Under the pieces are notes generated by a model. That model did not search any database and was not told the DNA's origin. It saw nothing but the letters and a program-made list of their open reading frames with translations. Made by a program: the position numbers and the translations under genes. Shown here one piece after another: positions 34,990 to 43,365 of a stretch of DNA of 64,000 nt. The first letter of the stretch is position 1. The number at the start of each line of letters is the position of its first letter. Source of the DNA: VAZQ01 sp045811525 (GTDB lineage Bacteria; Pseudomonadota; Alphaproteobacteria; Rhizobiales; Xanthobacteraceae); contig JBJMTV010000037.1 of the NCBI GenBank assembly GCA_045811525.1, positions 1-64,000 on the forward strand. The letters run 5' to 3'.

Positions 34990-36476
34990 GCGACCTCGTC
35001 TCGCTCACCCTTGCGGAGGCGCGCAAGCGCCTGCGCAAACGGGAATTTTCGGCAATAGAGCTTGCGCAAGCGCACTTGGCGCAGATGGCGCAAGCGCGCA
35101 CGCTCAATGCCTATGTGCTTGAAACTGCCGATGCGGCACTGTCCATGGCCGAGGCCGCCGATGCGCGGCTGCATCGTGGAGCTGCGGGGCCCCTCGAAGG
35201 CATCCCGCTCGGCATAAAAGATCTGTTCGCGACCAAGGGCGTGCGCACCACCGCATGCTCGCGCATTCTCAGCAACTTCGTCCCCACTTACGAATCAACT
35301 GTGACTGCAAACTTGTGGGGCGACGGGGCCGTCCTTTTAGGCAAGCTCAACAATGACGAGTTTGCCATGGGCTCCTCGAACGAAACCTCGTTTTATGGTC
35401 CCGTGATCTCGCCTTGGCGGCGGCGAGGCGGCAACACGCCGCTCGTTCCCGGTGGCTCCTCGGGCGGCTCGGCTGCGGCGGTCGCCGCGGGGCTTTGCCT
35501 CGGAGCCGCCGGTACCGATACGGGCGGATCGATCCGCCAGCCGGCAGCGTTCTCGGGGGTGGTCGGCATCAAGCCCACCTATGGGCGCTGTTCGCGGTGG
35601 GGCGTAGTCGCTTATGCCTCCTCGCTCGATCAAGCCGGGCCGTTCGCGCGCACCGTCCGGGACGCCGCAATCCTGCTTACATCGATGGCTGGACACGATC
35701 CGAAGGATACGACATCGGCCGACCGGCTCGTACCCGACTTCGAGGGCAGCGTCGGAAAGTCGATCAGAGGCATGAAGATCGGCGTGCCGCGCGAGTATCG
35801 GGCGGAGGGAATGGCAGCCGAGATCGAGAAGCTCTGGCAGCAAGGAGCCGACTGGCTCAGGGCCGCCGGTGCCGAGATTGTGGAAATGTCACTGCCTCAC
35901 ACGAAGTATGCGCTGCCCGCCTATTACATCGTGGCTCCGGCCGAGGCCTCCTCCAATCTGGCCCGGTATGATGGCGTCCGTTACGGGCTGCGAGTCGACG
36001 GCCGCGACATTTCGGAGATGTACCACAACACGCGGGGCGAAGGCTTCGGGAGCGAGGTGCGCCGGCGCGTGATGATCGGCACTTATGTCCTCTCCGCCGG
36101 CTATTATGAAGCGTACTACGTGCATGCGCAGCGGGTGCGCACGCTGATCAAGCGCGATTTCGAGGAGGCTTTCGCCAGCGGGGTCGATGCTATTCTGGCG
36201 CCCGCCACGCCGTCTGCCGCATTCGCGCTCGGCGAGAAAGGTGGCGCTGATCCCGTTGCCATGTACCTCAACGATGTGTTCACAGTGCCCGTGAACATGG
36301 CCGGCTTGCCGGCAATTTCAGTACCAGCGGGGCTGTCCGGTGAAGGCTTGCCGCTCGGACTGCAGTTGATTGGACGAGCCTTTGAAGAGGAGAAATTGTT
36401 CTCACTCGGTCACATTATCGAGCAAGCGGCAGGTCGCTTTTCGCCGGAGCCGTGGTGGCAGACTGGCGCCGGCTGA
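34986..36476 (+). CDS. gatA: Asp/Glu-tRNA amidotransferase subunit A
   Basis: The amidase-signature subunit releases ammonia from glutamine for the GatCAB reaction. The product of 496 residues has the catalytic Lys in IPLGIKDLFATKG, and the Ser-rich signature VPGGSSGGSAAAVAAGL with the cis-Ser and nucleophilic Ser (GTDTGGSIRQPAAFSG). The ATG at 34986 overlaps the stop of the small upstream gene. gatB is separated from it by about 2.5 kb. Confidence 0.96.
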   Translation: MSDLVSLTLAEARKRLRKREFSAIELAQAHLAQMAQARTLNAYVLETADAALSMAEAADARLHRGAAGPLEGIPLGIKDLFATKGVRTTACSRILSNFVPTYESTVTANLWGDGAVLLGKLNNDEFAMGSSNETSFYGPVISPWRRRGGNTPLVPGGSSGGSAAAVAAGLCLGAAGTDTGGSIRQPAAFSGVVGIKPTYGRCSRWGVVAYASSLDQAGPFARTVRDAAILLTSMAGHDPKDTTSADRLVPDFEGSVGKSIRGMKIGVPREYRAEGMAAEIEKLWQQGADWLRAAGAEIVEMSLPHTKYALPAYYIVAPAEASSNLARYDGVRYGLRVDGRDISEMYHNTRGEGFGSEVRRRVMIGTYVLSAGYYEAYYVHAQRVRTLIKRDFEEAFASGVDAILAPATPSAAFALGEKGGADPVAMYLNDVFTVPVNMAGLPAISVPAGLSGEGLPLGLQLIGRAFEEEKLFSLGHIIEQAAGRFSPEPWWQTGAG

Positions 36477-36490
36477 ACCGGCCATCGCGC

Positions 36491-36808
36491 ATGAAATTTG
36501 GCGAGTTCAAAGCGTCTCTGGCAGAGCAAGAGCCGCCGTCCGGCCTGTCCCCCGCGCTCGCGGCACTTTGGTGGGCTTACAAGAAGGACTGGGAGATAGC
36601 TCATAGCATCGTCATGAATGAGGCCGACCCGATCTGTGCATGGGTGCACGCCTATCTGCACCGGGTCGAGGGTGATCTCGACAACGCGCGTTACTGGTAC
36701 GGGCAAGCAAAACGGGCAGTCTCCAGCGAGCCGCTTGATGCCGAATGCGATGCAATTGCACGCGAGCTGCTCGAGTGGTCGCCACCGCGCCCGAGTGGCT
36801 TTATTTAG
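36491..36808 (+). CDS. conserved hypothetical protein
   Basis: The product of 105 residues contains LWWAYKKDWEIAHSIV and ICAWVHAYLHRVEGDLDNARYWY. The WxxAH...AWVHAYLHRxEGDxxNAxYWY pattern is recognisable as a widely distributed short family of unknown function. An in-frame GTG at 36452 inside gatA would add 13 residues. The 3' end overlaps the convergent amidohydrolase by eight bases. Confidence 0.78.
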   Translation: MKFGEFKASLAEQEPPSGLSPALAALWWAYKKDWEIAHSIVMNEADPICAWVHAYLHRVEGDLDNARYWYGQAKRAVSSEPLDAECDAIARELLEWSPPRPSGFI

Positions 36809-38465
36809 GCATGACGTCGTGCACGATCTTGCCACCCACCATCGTGATCAGGGGTTTGATGTCCTTGATCTCATCTGCCGGGACCGTGAGGTAGTCGCGG
36901 TCGAGGACCAGAAGATCGGCATACTTTCCTGGAGCGAGGGAACCAAGGTTTGCTTCCTGGAACAGGAATAGCGCGTTTGATCGCGTATGTGCGATGAGCG
37001 CCTCCTCGCGCGTGATGGTTTGCCGGTTCACCACGCGGCCTCCGACCATTCGTCCGGTGACTGCAAACCAAAGCGTGTAGAACGGATTGGAGGTTGTCAC
37101 GGCCGTGGCATCCGAACCCAATCCCCAATGAATACCGCTGTCCTGAATGCGCCGGAACGGGGGCATGTCCCACGCCTTCTCGCCATGCACCTTGTGCATC
37201 AGCGCGCCCTGGATGAGCGGACGACTGTGAATCTGCGCCGTCATTCCAAGCCGTTTCATACGATCCAACTGTCTGCCAGTGACCTGGTCCAGATGCGAGA
37301 ACGACCACCGCAATCCTTTGATTGGGGCCTCCTTGTTGATGGATTCATAAACGTCCAGGAAAGCCTCAATTGCGGCACTCATCTCGACGTGCGAGTTCAC
37401 GTAGATGCCGCGTTGCGCCAAAGGCACCAGCACGCGCCGCATCTGCGCGAGATCCTCTGGCCTGGTGTTGCTGGTGGTGCGCAGGAGCTGTGTGGTGACA
37501 GGAAGAAAAACGGACTCACCCCAGCCCACATTTTCGAAGTAGTCCGATCCCTGAAAAGGCTTCAGCTCTTTGATCTCCGCTATCACGGCGTCGACCTGTG
37601 CCGGCGTGGCGGGCTGGCGGATGAAGGTCCAGAACACCCGCACATTGAGCTCGCCGCGCTCAGCGAGCTGCCGAAAGGGCTCGTAGTGCTTGGCACCCAT
37701 GCCGCGACCACCGGCATCGAGCCAAGCCGTCACTCCCATGCTGCTGAGGTAGCCCATCAACTTGCGGGTGTTGGCTAGCCAGGCATCCTGATCTTCCAGC
37801 GGGATTTTTGCCGCCACGAATGCCACGCCGCCGGGGCCATCCACGAAGCCCGTCGGATTGCCGCTCGCATCCTTCTCGATCTTGCCGTTTGGCGGATCGG
37901 CAGTGCTGGCGTCTACGTTTGCTGCGGCAAGCGCCGCACTGTTCAGGTAGCTGTGATTGTAGATCGCCTGCAAGACCACCGGGTGATTGGGTGCGATGCC
38001 ATCAAGCTCCTCGCGTGAGAACCCTTTGGGGTCGTCGGTGAACTGCTCCTCCGACCAGCCTCCCAGCACCACCACCCATCTGCCTCTCGGCGTTTTACCA
38101 ATCCGTTCAGCAAGCAGCGCGAGGGCTTGCTCCCGCGATGTGATGCCGTCAAAGCGCAGCTCGTCGTGCTCGGCAGCACGAATCCAGTGGGCATGATTGT
38201 CGATGAGGCCGGGGAGGACAGTGCGGCCTGCGAGATCGATGACCCGTGTGCCAGGACCCTTGAGGGCCTCGATGTCCGCAGAGCTGCCGACCTTGACGAC
38301 ACGGCCGTCTTGGATGGCGAGCGCCTGCGCCACTCTGAACTGATCATCAACGGTGACGATCTTGCCGTTGATGAGAATGATACTCGCGGGCTGGGAAAAG
38401 CCCGGATTGCACAAGGCGAGTAGGGTGACGCTCAACGCAACGAGGCCGCTCAACAAAGCATTCAT
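36801..38465 (-). CDS. secreted amidohydrolase, YtcJ-like (amidohydrolase family 3)
   Basis: The product of 554 residues has an N-terminal signal peptide (cleavage near NPGFSQ-PAS). The metal-binding HxH motif lies in VLPGLIDNHAHW, with further ligand His residues in YVNSHVEMSAA and WSFSHLDQVTG, and a late Asp in WGLGSDATAV. The C-terminal SLAPGKYADLLVLDRD is typical of this family of imidazolonepropionase and formamidase relatives. The substrate is unknown. The ATG at 38465 has GGAGAA upstream. It lies between gatA and gatB in antisense orientation. Confidence 0.85.
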   Translation of the reverse strand: MNALLSGLVALSVTLLALCNPGFSQPASIILINGKIVTVDDQFRVAQALAIQDGRVVKVGSSADIEALKGPGTRVIDLAGRTVLPGLIDNHAHWIRAAEHDELRFDGITSREQALALLAERIGKTPRGRWVVVLGGWSEEQFTDDPKGFSREELDGIAPNHPVVLQAIYNHSYLNSAALAAANVDASTADPPNGKIEKDASGNPTGFVDGPGGVAFVAAKIPLEDQDAWLANTRKLMGYLSSMGVTAWLDAGGRGMGAKHYEPFRQLAERGELNVRVFWTFIRQPATPAQVDAVIAEIKELKPFQGSDYFENVGWGESVFLPVTTQLLRTTSNTRPEDLAQMRRVLVPLAQRGIYVNSHVEMSAAIEAFLDVYESINKEAPIKGLRWSFSHLDQVTGRQLDRMKRLGMTAQIHSRPLIQGALMHKVHGEKAWDMPPFRRIQDSGIHWGLGSDATAVTTSNPFYTLWFAVTGRMVGGRVVNRQTITREEALIAHTRSNALFLFQEANLGSLAPGKYADLLVLDRDYLTVPADEIKDIKPLITMVGGKIVHDVMPK

Positions 38466-38601
38466 CGCATTCTCCAGGCGCGCAAGATGCAATGCGCGAA
38501 GTCTACCCGGCGACATTGACCGGGTTGTAGCGCGGAAGAGCCCAACCTCGTAGCTCGGATTAAGGGCGCGCAGCGAAATCCGGCTGCCCGCGTCGCACCA
38601 A

Positions 38602-38622
38602 GAACCCGCGGAATGCGGGTTC
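38602..38622 (-). terminator. hairpin downstream of the 56-residue membrane protein gene
   Basis: GAACCCGC (38602-38609) pairs with GCGGGTTC (38615-38622) around a five-base loop. On the minus strand it lies 67 bases after the stop of the small membrane gene and 137 bases before the amidohydrolase start. No run of T follows, so it may be only a repeat-derived hairpin; the flanking sequence (TCGTAGCTCGGATTAAGGG) resembles common alphaproteobacterial intergenic repeats. Confidence 0.4.
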
Positions 38623-38688
38623 AGTTTCCACGGTAAATCGGATCACACGCGGTGACCGCGCCGCCTCAGCGCGTTGAGGTGCAATGGG

Positions 38689-38859
38689 CTACCGGGGGGG
38701 CGCAGTTCCGGTTGCTACCGGCGGCAAGTCGGCGTCACTGTTTACCGTCTTCTTGCCTACGTGCTCGCCCCCGGTGAGGAGGAAAAACAATACCGCCACT
38801 GCAACCAGTACACCGAGAATGGCCCCCAACCTTATCTCGGGGGAACCGATCTGTGACAT
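38689..38859 (-). CDS. small single-span membrane protein
   Basis: The 56-residue peptide begins MSQIGSPEIRLGAILGVLVA, has one membrane helix (about 11-30), then GGEHVGKKTVNSDADLPPVATG. GAGGG sits at the right distance before its ATG. I recognise the PEIRLG...KKTVxSDADLPPV pattern as a short conserved alphaproteobacterial protein of unknown function. It is divergent from gatB. Confidence 0.7.
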   Translation of the reverse strand: MSQIGSPEIRLGAILGVLVAVAVLFFLLTGGEHVGKKTVNSDADLPPVATGTAPPR

Positions 38860-39044
38860 GACAACCCTCACGCAAGCCAGGACTCGGGCGGCCAACGCAC
38901 GGGTTTGGCATGGGTTCCGGGTCCGTGAGGCCGGAACTGCGGCGGCCTTGTGACAAAGCATCCGAGCGCTTAGAGAAGCGCGCCCACTGCCATTGCACGA
39001 CCGACTGACACACGCGCGCCGCGCATTCATATTGGACTTGCGAC

Positions 39045-40514
39045 ATGACCGCTGCAGGACCGCGATCCAAGCTGATGCGAGGCCATACCCACGACTGGGA
39101 AGTGGTCATCGGCATGGAGGTTCACGCGCAGGTGAGCTCGCAATCCAAATTGTTCTCAGGGGCGTCGACGACCTTTGGTGGCGAGCCGAACTCGCGTGTG
39201 TCGCTGGTGGATGCCGCCATGCCCGGGATGCTTCCGGTGATCAACGAGGAATGCATCAAGCAGGCGGTGCGAACGGGTCTCGGGCTGAATGCGCGCGTCA
39301 ATCTCAAGTCGGTATTTGACCGCAAGAACTATTTCTATCCCGATCTGCCGCAGGGCTATCAGATCAGCCAGTACAAGTCGCCGATCGTCGGTGAGGGCGA
39401 GGTGGTCGTCGACTTGGCGGATGGCAGCGCAATCAAAGTCGGCATCGAGCGGTTGCACCTGGAGCAGGACGCCGGCAAGTCCCTGCATGACCGCCATCCG
39501 ACCATGTCATTCGTGGACCTCAATCGTTCTGGCGTAGCCCTGATGGAGATCGTCACCAAACCGGATCTGCGTTCGTCGGATGAGGCGAAGGCTTTCGTGG
39601 CCAAGTTGCGGACCATCCTGCGTTATCTCGGCACCTGTGACGGTGATATGGAGAAGGGCAATCTGCGCGCCGACGTGAATGTGTCGGTCCGCAAGCCTGG
39701 CGACGCTTTGGCGACCCGCTGTGAGATCAAGAACGTGAACTCGATCCGGTTCATCGGGCAAGCCATAGACTACGAGGCGCGTCGCCAGATCCAGATCCGG
39801 GAGGACGGCGGCACGATCGAGCAGGAGACGAGGCTCTTCGACCCCGACAAAGGAGAGACCCGCTCCATGCGCAACAAAGAGGATGCGCACGATTATCGTT
39901 ATTTCCCCGACCCCGACTTGCTTCCGCTCGAGCTGACCAGCGCCTATGTCGAAGAGCTTCAAGCGCAATTGCCGGAGTTGCCGGACGAGAAAAAAAGCCG
40001 TTTCAAAGCGGAGCTCGGCCTTTCGGACTATGACGCAGGCGTGCTCGTGGCCGAGCGTGACACCGCAGACTTTTTTGAAGCGGTCAGCGACGGCCGCGAT
40101 CCGAAGACGGCGGCCAATTGGATCATCAACGATCTGAGTGGCCGCCTGAACAGGGAGGGGAGGGACATTGCCATGTCGCCGGTTTCGGCGGCGCAACTCG
40201 GCTCGATCCTCGACCTGCTAGTCGCCGGCACGATTTCCGGCAAGATAGCCAAGGATTTATTTGATATCGTCTGGAGGGAAGGGGGCGATCCGCAGGCTCT
40301 TGTCGACGTGCTTGGCCTAAAACAGGTCACCGATCTGTCCCTCATAGAGCGCGTCATTGAGGATGTGATCAGGGCCAATGCAGACAAAGCGGAGCAGGTC
40401 AGGAGCAAGCCTGCGCTTCTCGGGTGGTTCGTGGGGCAGGTGATGAAGCTCACGGACGGAAAAGCCAATCCGAAATCCGTGAACGATCTGCTCAAGCGCA
40501 GGCTTGGCTGCTGA
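39045..40514 (+). CDS. gatB: Asp/Glu-tRNA amidotransferase subunit B
   Basis: This GatCAB subunit activates the misacylated tRNA by phosphorylation and accepts the ammonia. The product of 489 residues has WEVVIGMEVHAQVSSQSKLFSG at the start and PDLPQGYQISQYKSPI, LEQDAGKSLHD and DLNRSGVALMEIVTKPD in the core. A C-terminal YqeY-like tail ends at RRLGC. It is separated from gatCA by a 2.5-kb insertion of unrelated genes, a common arrangement in Alphaproteobacteria. Confidence 0.96.
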   Translation: MTAAGPRSKLMRGHTHDWEVVIGMEVHAQVSSQSKLFSGASTTFGGEPNSRVSLVDAAMPGMLPVINEECIKQAVRTGLGLNARVNLKSVFDRKNYFYPDLPQGYQISQYKSPIVGEGEVVVDLADGSAIKVGIERLHLEQDAGKSLHDRHPTMSFVDLNRSGVALMEIVTKPDLRSSDEAKAFVAKLRTILRYLGTCDGDMEKGNLRADVNVSVRKPGDALATRCEIKNVNSIRFIGQAIDYEARRQIQIREDGGTIEQETRLFDPDKGETRSMRNKEDAHDYRYFPDPDLLPLELTSAYVEELQAQLPELPDEKKSRFKAELGLSDYDAGVLVAERDTADFFEAVSDGRDPKTAANWIINDLSGRLNREGRDIAMSPVSAAQLGSILDLLVAGTISGKIAKDLFDIVWREGGDPQALVDVLGLKQVTDLSLIERVIEDVIRANADKAEQVRSKPALLGWFVGQVMKLTDGKANPKSVNDLLKRRLGC

Positions 40515-41306
40515 GCCCCAGCTTTAGCAATGCCATTCGGCACTCTGCATCATCACTGCTAATGGGACGGTGCGCACGGTGCTTCGCACCTTTGCGCACC
40601 CTACAAGGTTGCGAGCACCGCTCAGGCCACAGGCTGCGTAGGCTGCGTAGGCTGCGTAGGGTGCGTAGGGTGTGCAAAGCCGCGTCAGCGGCGTGCGCAC
40701 CATGCCCGTTTGGCGCGCGCGTGCATGACTCGCGATCGACTGGAACACGTCAGAATAGGTCCGGCACGGCGACCTTTCTGGTTCCAAGTGCGAAAGTCCG
40801 CTCTACTGCATCGGCGACATTCGCGCGCAACCTGCGAACTGCGCATCTGCGAAAACCGAATCAGGGTACGCGATTCGCACGATTCGCATCACGATCGACT
40901 GACCACCCAGCATTTCTCTGCCTATTACAAAACTTTCTGCACAAGTTTGCTGGCTATGCTTAACGCATCAGCGGCGCGCTGTTCAGGAGCGTGTGCATGC
41001 GCTGTGCTCGGGCTTCGGCCGCTTCGCGCATATGACAGCGAACATCAAAGAAGTGCCCGTTGCATCGGCGTTTTCTGCGCGCGCACGTCAAGCGTGCAAA
41101 CTCATCGCGATGTACTGTGCACATGCGTCCTGTGCATGCAGCTGTCAGCTTCGAACACGCAAGATGTGGTGTGACTGCAGGTGAGAATGAGACCGAGCAA
41201 CCGAAAATGCTGGCATTTTTGTCGCGCTGTAGTAATCCGGTTGCAGTGTTCGCGATCCCCGCGGACACTGAAAGACATCGCCACTCACTCACGCTAGGAG
41301 GGCAGC
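40515..41306. other. 792-base intergenic region, repeat-rich, no supported gene
   Basis: No frame here has both a ribosome site and a recognisable protein. The first 190 bases carry repeats (described separately). The remainder is rich in GCATGC-, TGCGCA- and TGTGCA-like words and ends with the leader of the Lys/Arg-rich peptide gene. It may encode an untranslated RNA, but nothing proves it. Confidence 0.4.
40589..40679. repeat. 9-base tandem repeat framed by 15-base inverted repeats
   Basis: Three exact GGCTGCGTA units (40632-40658) are followed by GGGTGCGTA and GGGTGTGCA, so about five units in all. CTTTGCGCACCCTAC (40589-40603) lies upstream and its near complement GTAGGGTGTGCAAAG (40665-40679) lies downstream. 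GGGTGCGCAAAG-type words are common dispersed repeats in Bradyrhizobium-like genomes. Confidence 0.65.
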
Positions 41307-41384
41307 ATGGCGAAGAAGCGAAGGAAGGCAGCGAAGGCGGCGAAAAAGGGCGCTAAGAAGACCAAGCGCCGGAAGAAGAAGTAG
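41307..41384 (+). CDS. 25-residue Lys/Arg-rich peptide
   Basis: An ATG with a GGAGGG site at 41298-41303 opens a 25-codon frame ending TAG. The peptide begins MAKKRRKAAKAAKKGAKK and ends in a run of Arg and Lys. It has 16 Lys or Arg, no acidic residue, and Ala, Gly and Thr for most of the rest. It resembles the Lys/Ala tails of H1-like or HU-extension proteins and short basic peptides annotated in rhizobia. A nucleic-acid-binding role is plausible. It is too short for domain evidence. Confidence 0.7.
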   Translation: MAKKRRKAAKAAKKGAKKTKRRKKK

Positions 41385-41563
41385 CCACGCGCCGCTTCAC
41401 AGTCTTCGACTTCGAACGACGTCGATGACTGCGTCACACGGGCCGGCGCAAGTCGAGGCGTGGTCAGCGCATCGCGATCGCGACCTCGCAGCGCCGGTTC
41501 CGGTGGACGACAGAGGGCGTCGGCGAGACAGGGGATCGACCTTCATGCTGCTATGCAGAACTC

Positions 41564-41668
41564 ATGAAGGCTAAAGTGATTGTGGTTCGTCCACACCCCG
41601 ACGGCGGTGAAAGCCGCGTGTTTGGGCCCCGGCCTCTCACCGACGCCCTCGGTTTCATTTCAGGCTGA
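41564..41668 (+). CDS. possible 34-residue peptide
   Basis: The frame begins MKAKVIVVRPHPDGGESRVF and continues to GFISG before TGA. The composition looks like a compact beta-strand peptide, not random translation, but the ribosome site is weak and no family is recognised. It may equally be non-coding. Confidence 0.3.
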   Translation: MKAKVIVVRPHPDGGESRVFGPRPLTDALGFISG

Positions 41669-41730
41669 ATGATCCCCTGTGCTCCACCGCATAGGCGTGG
41701 AGCAGAGTCAATCTTCGGACCGGCTGCAAT

Positions 41731-41997
41731 CTAGCTGCGGCTCGGAAAGCCTTTGCGACACTCGCGCATGAATTTCCGATAGGCGACACGCCCCTTCACT
41801 CCAGTCTTGGCCTTTTGCTCGGTCCACTTTGCCGCACACTCTCGGCGCTTCTGCCGCTGCGCAGTGGGCGGTGCCGGAGAATTGTCCTTCGACGTGCTTG
41901 CTTGCGCCATGCGCAGTTCAGACCTGGCGGAGCGACCGGAACTCGCCGCGACGAGCAGCGCAAGCGAGCAGGCAGCGGCAATGATCATCTTGGTCAT
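41731..41997 (-). CDS. small exported protein, PsiF-repeat-like
   Basis: The 88-residue product has a signal peptide (MTKMIIAAACSLALLVAASS). A polar linker follows, then QRQKRRECAAKWTEQKAKTG and FMRECRKGF. The two Cys and the ECAAKW...REC layout resembles PsiF-type repeats and related small periplasmic proteins common in Bradyrhizobium-like genomes. The role is unknown. It is flanked by a 62-base gap downstream with a weak hairpin (GCTCCAC and GTGGAGC at 41681-41703). Confidence 0.72.
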   Translation of the reverse strand: MTKMIIAAACSLALLVAASSGRSARSELRMAQASTSKDNSPAPPTAQRQKRRECAAKWTEQKAKTGVKGRVAYRKFMRECRKGFPSRS

Positions 41998-42030
41998 GGC
42001 CCAATCCCTTTCGATTCATACAAAGGCTAA

Positions 42031-42134
42031 GTGTCTGCCCCGAAGCTCGCACCTTGTGCGGCAGTCTGGTGTCCTATTGCGAAGCTCGCATCATTGTAAG
42101 GTACCGTAGTTTGCGAGCTTCGGAATCCCGGACA
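42031..42134 (+). repeat. dispersed palindromic repeat, copy C
   Basis: CGAAGCTCGCA (42080-42090) pairs with TGCGAGCTTCG (42112-42122), and outer TGTCC (42070-42074) pairs with GGACA (42130-42134). A half copy (CGAAGCTCGCA) lies just before, at 42041-42051. The core matches copy B1, and AAGGTACCGTAGTTTGCGAG is close to the complement of part of copies A and B2. The rest of the 41998-42428 gap holds only an AT-rich patch (around 42270-42300) and a GC-rich hairpin-like stretch. Confidence 0.7.
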
Positions 42135-42428
42135 GTAGCAAGCTATGGGTCTCGAGTGGCCTTGCTGTCAGGGGACATGCTGAACGCTGGCGGTAAGGGC
42201 GCACAGCTCATTTTATAACCGACTGCGAATGCGCACAGCGTTAACCCATTCAGATTCGATTCATCGAGACCTTTAAAACACCGTTCAAACTTTAGCTCGA
42301 TATTTCCTGCGCCGGCCGGGGGGCCGGATGGGCAGTAGAAGCTGTGAGGAAGACTCGCAGTGATCTGTTGCCTGCTGGGTGAGCGCAAAGTCCGCAACTG
42401 ACGGGCGCGCGTGAACAGGGGATAAGAG

Positions 42429-42698
42429 ATGGCACGCTTTGAAATCGCTGATGTGCAATGCGCTGCATTGGGTGAGGCCCCGGCGGGCGCCGATACCTTC
42501 TTCGATCTCGGCCTGATGTATTCTGCGGGACGCAACGTTCCCGTGGATCTCGTCAGCGCCCACAAGTGGTTCAATCTCGCGGCATTGCGGGGCAATGCCC
42601 AGGCGATTCGCCTCCGGCGTGAGGTGGCCGAGCAGATGTCGGAGGCAGAGATTGCCCAGGCGCAACGCGCAGCGCGCGCTTGGCTGAAGGCGGGCTGA
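42429..42698 (+). CDS. Sel1-repeat-like small protein
   Basis: The 89-residue product contains one Sel1-type repeat, ADTFFDLGLMYSAGRNVPVDLVSAHKWFNLAALRGNAQAIRLRREV in part, followed by a helical MSEAEIAQAQRAARAWLKAG tail. Such short alpha-helical repeat proteins are conserved in Hyphomicrobiales, and many are linked to protein interactions or motility, but the role here is unknown. The tRNA-Ser gene follows 100 bases downstream. Confidence 0.8.
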   Translation: MARFEIADVQCAALGEAPAGADTFFDLGLMYSAGRNVPVDLVSAHKWFNLAALRGNAQAIRLRREVAEQMSEAEIAQAQRAARAWLKAG

Positions 42699-42798
42699 TC
42701 CGCCCGCATCAGGGTAAGACTACCGATTCGGGTGCAAGCACGCGCGGGCTCGTGCATTTGACGGCTCCAGGGCGAAATTATAAGGATTTCCGCGCGCT

Positions 42799-42888
42799 GG
42801 AGACGTGGCCGAGTGGCTGAAGGCGGCGGTTTGCTAAACCGTTATACGGTCTAAAGCCGTATCGAGGGTTCGAATCCCTCCGTCTCCG
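42799..42888 (+). tRNA. tRNA-Ser (anticodon GCU)
   Basis: The gene is 90 bases long. The acceptor stem GGAGACG (42799-42805) pairs with CGTCTCC (42881-42887). The anticodon GCT is at 42833-42835 in the loop TTTGCTAAA, and a long class II variable arm is centred on ATACGGTCTAAAGCCGTAT. The T arm GAGGGTTCGAATCCCTC is standard. The 3' CCA is not encoded. It reads AGC/AGU codons. Confidence 0.97.
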
Positions 42889-43365
42889 CGATTTCCCGCA
42901 CACTGGTCCAACGGTGTCACCGCACACCGATTTTCGGTCCCCACGAAGTCTGCAACGCCGCAAGGCCGATGTTGCAGCTGCTTGCAGCGTGCCGGAGCAG
43001 CGGATCGAGCTTTCCCTCTCGCGCTCTCGCACTTGATCAAGCAAATCAATCTTCTACCAGTCCTCCTTGCCTGCCCACATGCGCGTGTGAGCCGATGTTT
43101 CCGCAGTGTTTATTCGGCGACACAGCCTTGAAAAGCATTCGTCCGCGCGTTCAGGCGGCGCTTCATCGTTGCGAACAGACGCATTTGAGTTAACGTGCGC
43201 ACTGCGACGGAGGGGGGCACCCTAAGTCGCCCACTCCGCGAAAGCCGCTGCCAGGGGACAACGAGGCAACGGGAAAGCGGATCGCGAGGGGAACTTGGGG
43301 AGCTTCCAGGGTGAGCAGCGCCCGGCGGAAACCGATCCCTCCCACGACAACAGATGGAGGTTGAG
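42889..43365. other. 477-base region upstream of the porin, no supported gene
   Basis: Minus-strand frames here run into the tRNA gene and are artefacts of it. The stretch probably holds the porin promoter and leader. A ribosome site (TGGAGG) precedes the porin ATG by about 7 bases. No clear sigma-70 pair is evident. Confidence 0.4.

Noticed and set aside
40589..40679. Possible CRISPR-like array
   Set aside because: Units are 9 bases with no spacers; this is a simple tandem repeat. No other regularly spaced repeats were seen in the window.
40960..41356. Several 60-110-codon frames before the basic peptide gene
   Set aside because: They overlap each other on both strands, lack ribosome sites and have random-looking compositions.
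42778..43044. Minus-strand frame overlapping tRNA-Ser
   Set aside because: It translates the complement of the tRNA (the well-known RRRDSNPR-type artefact) and has no independent support.
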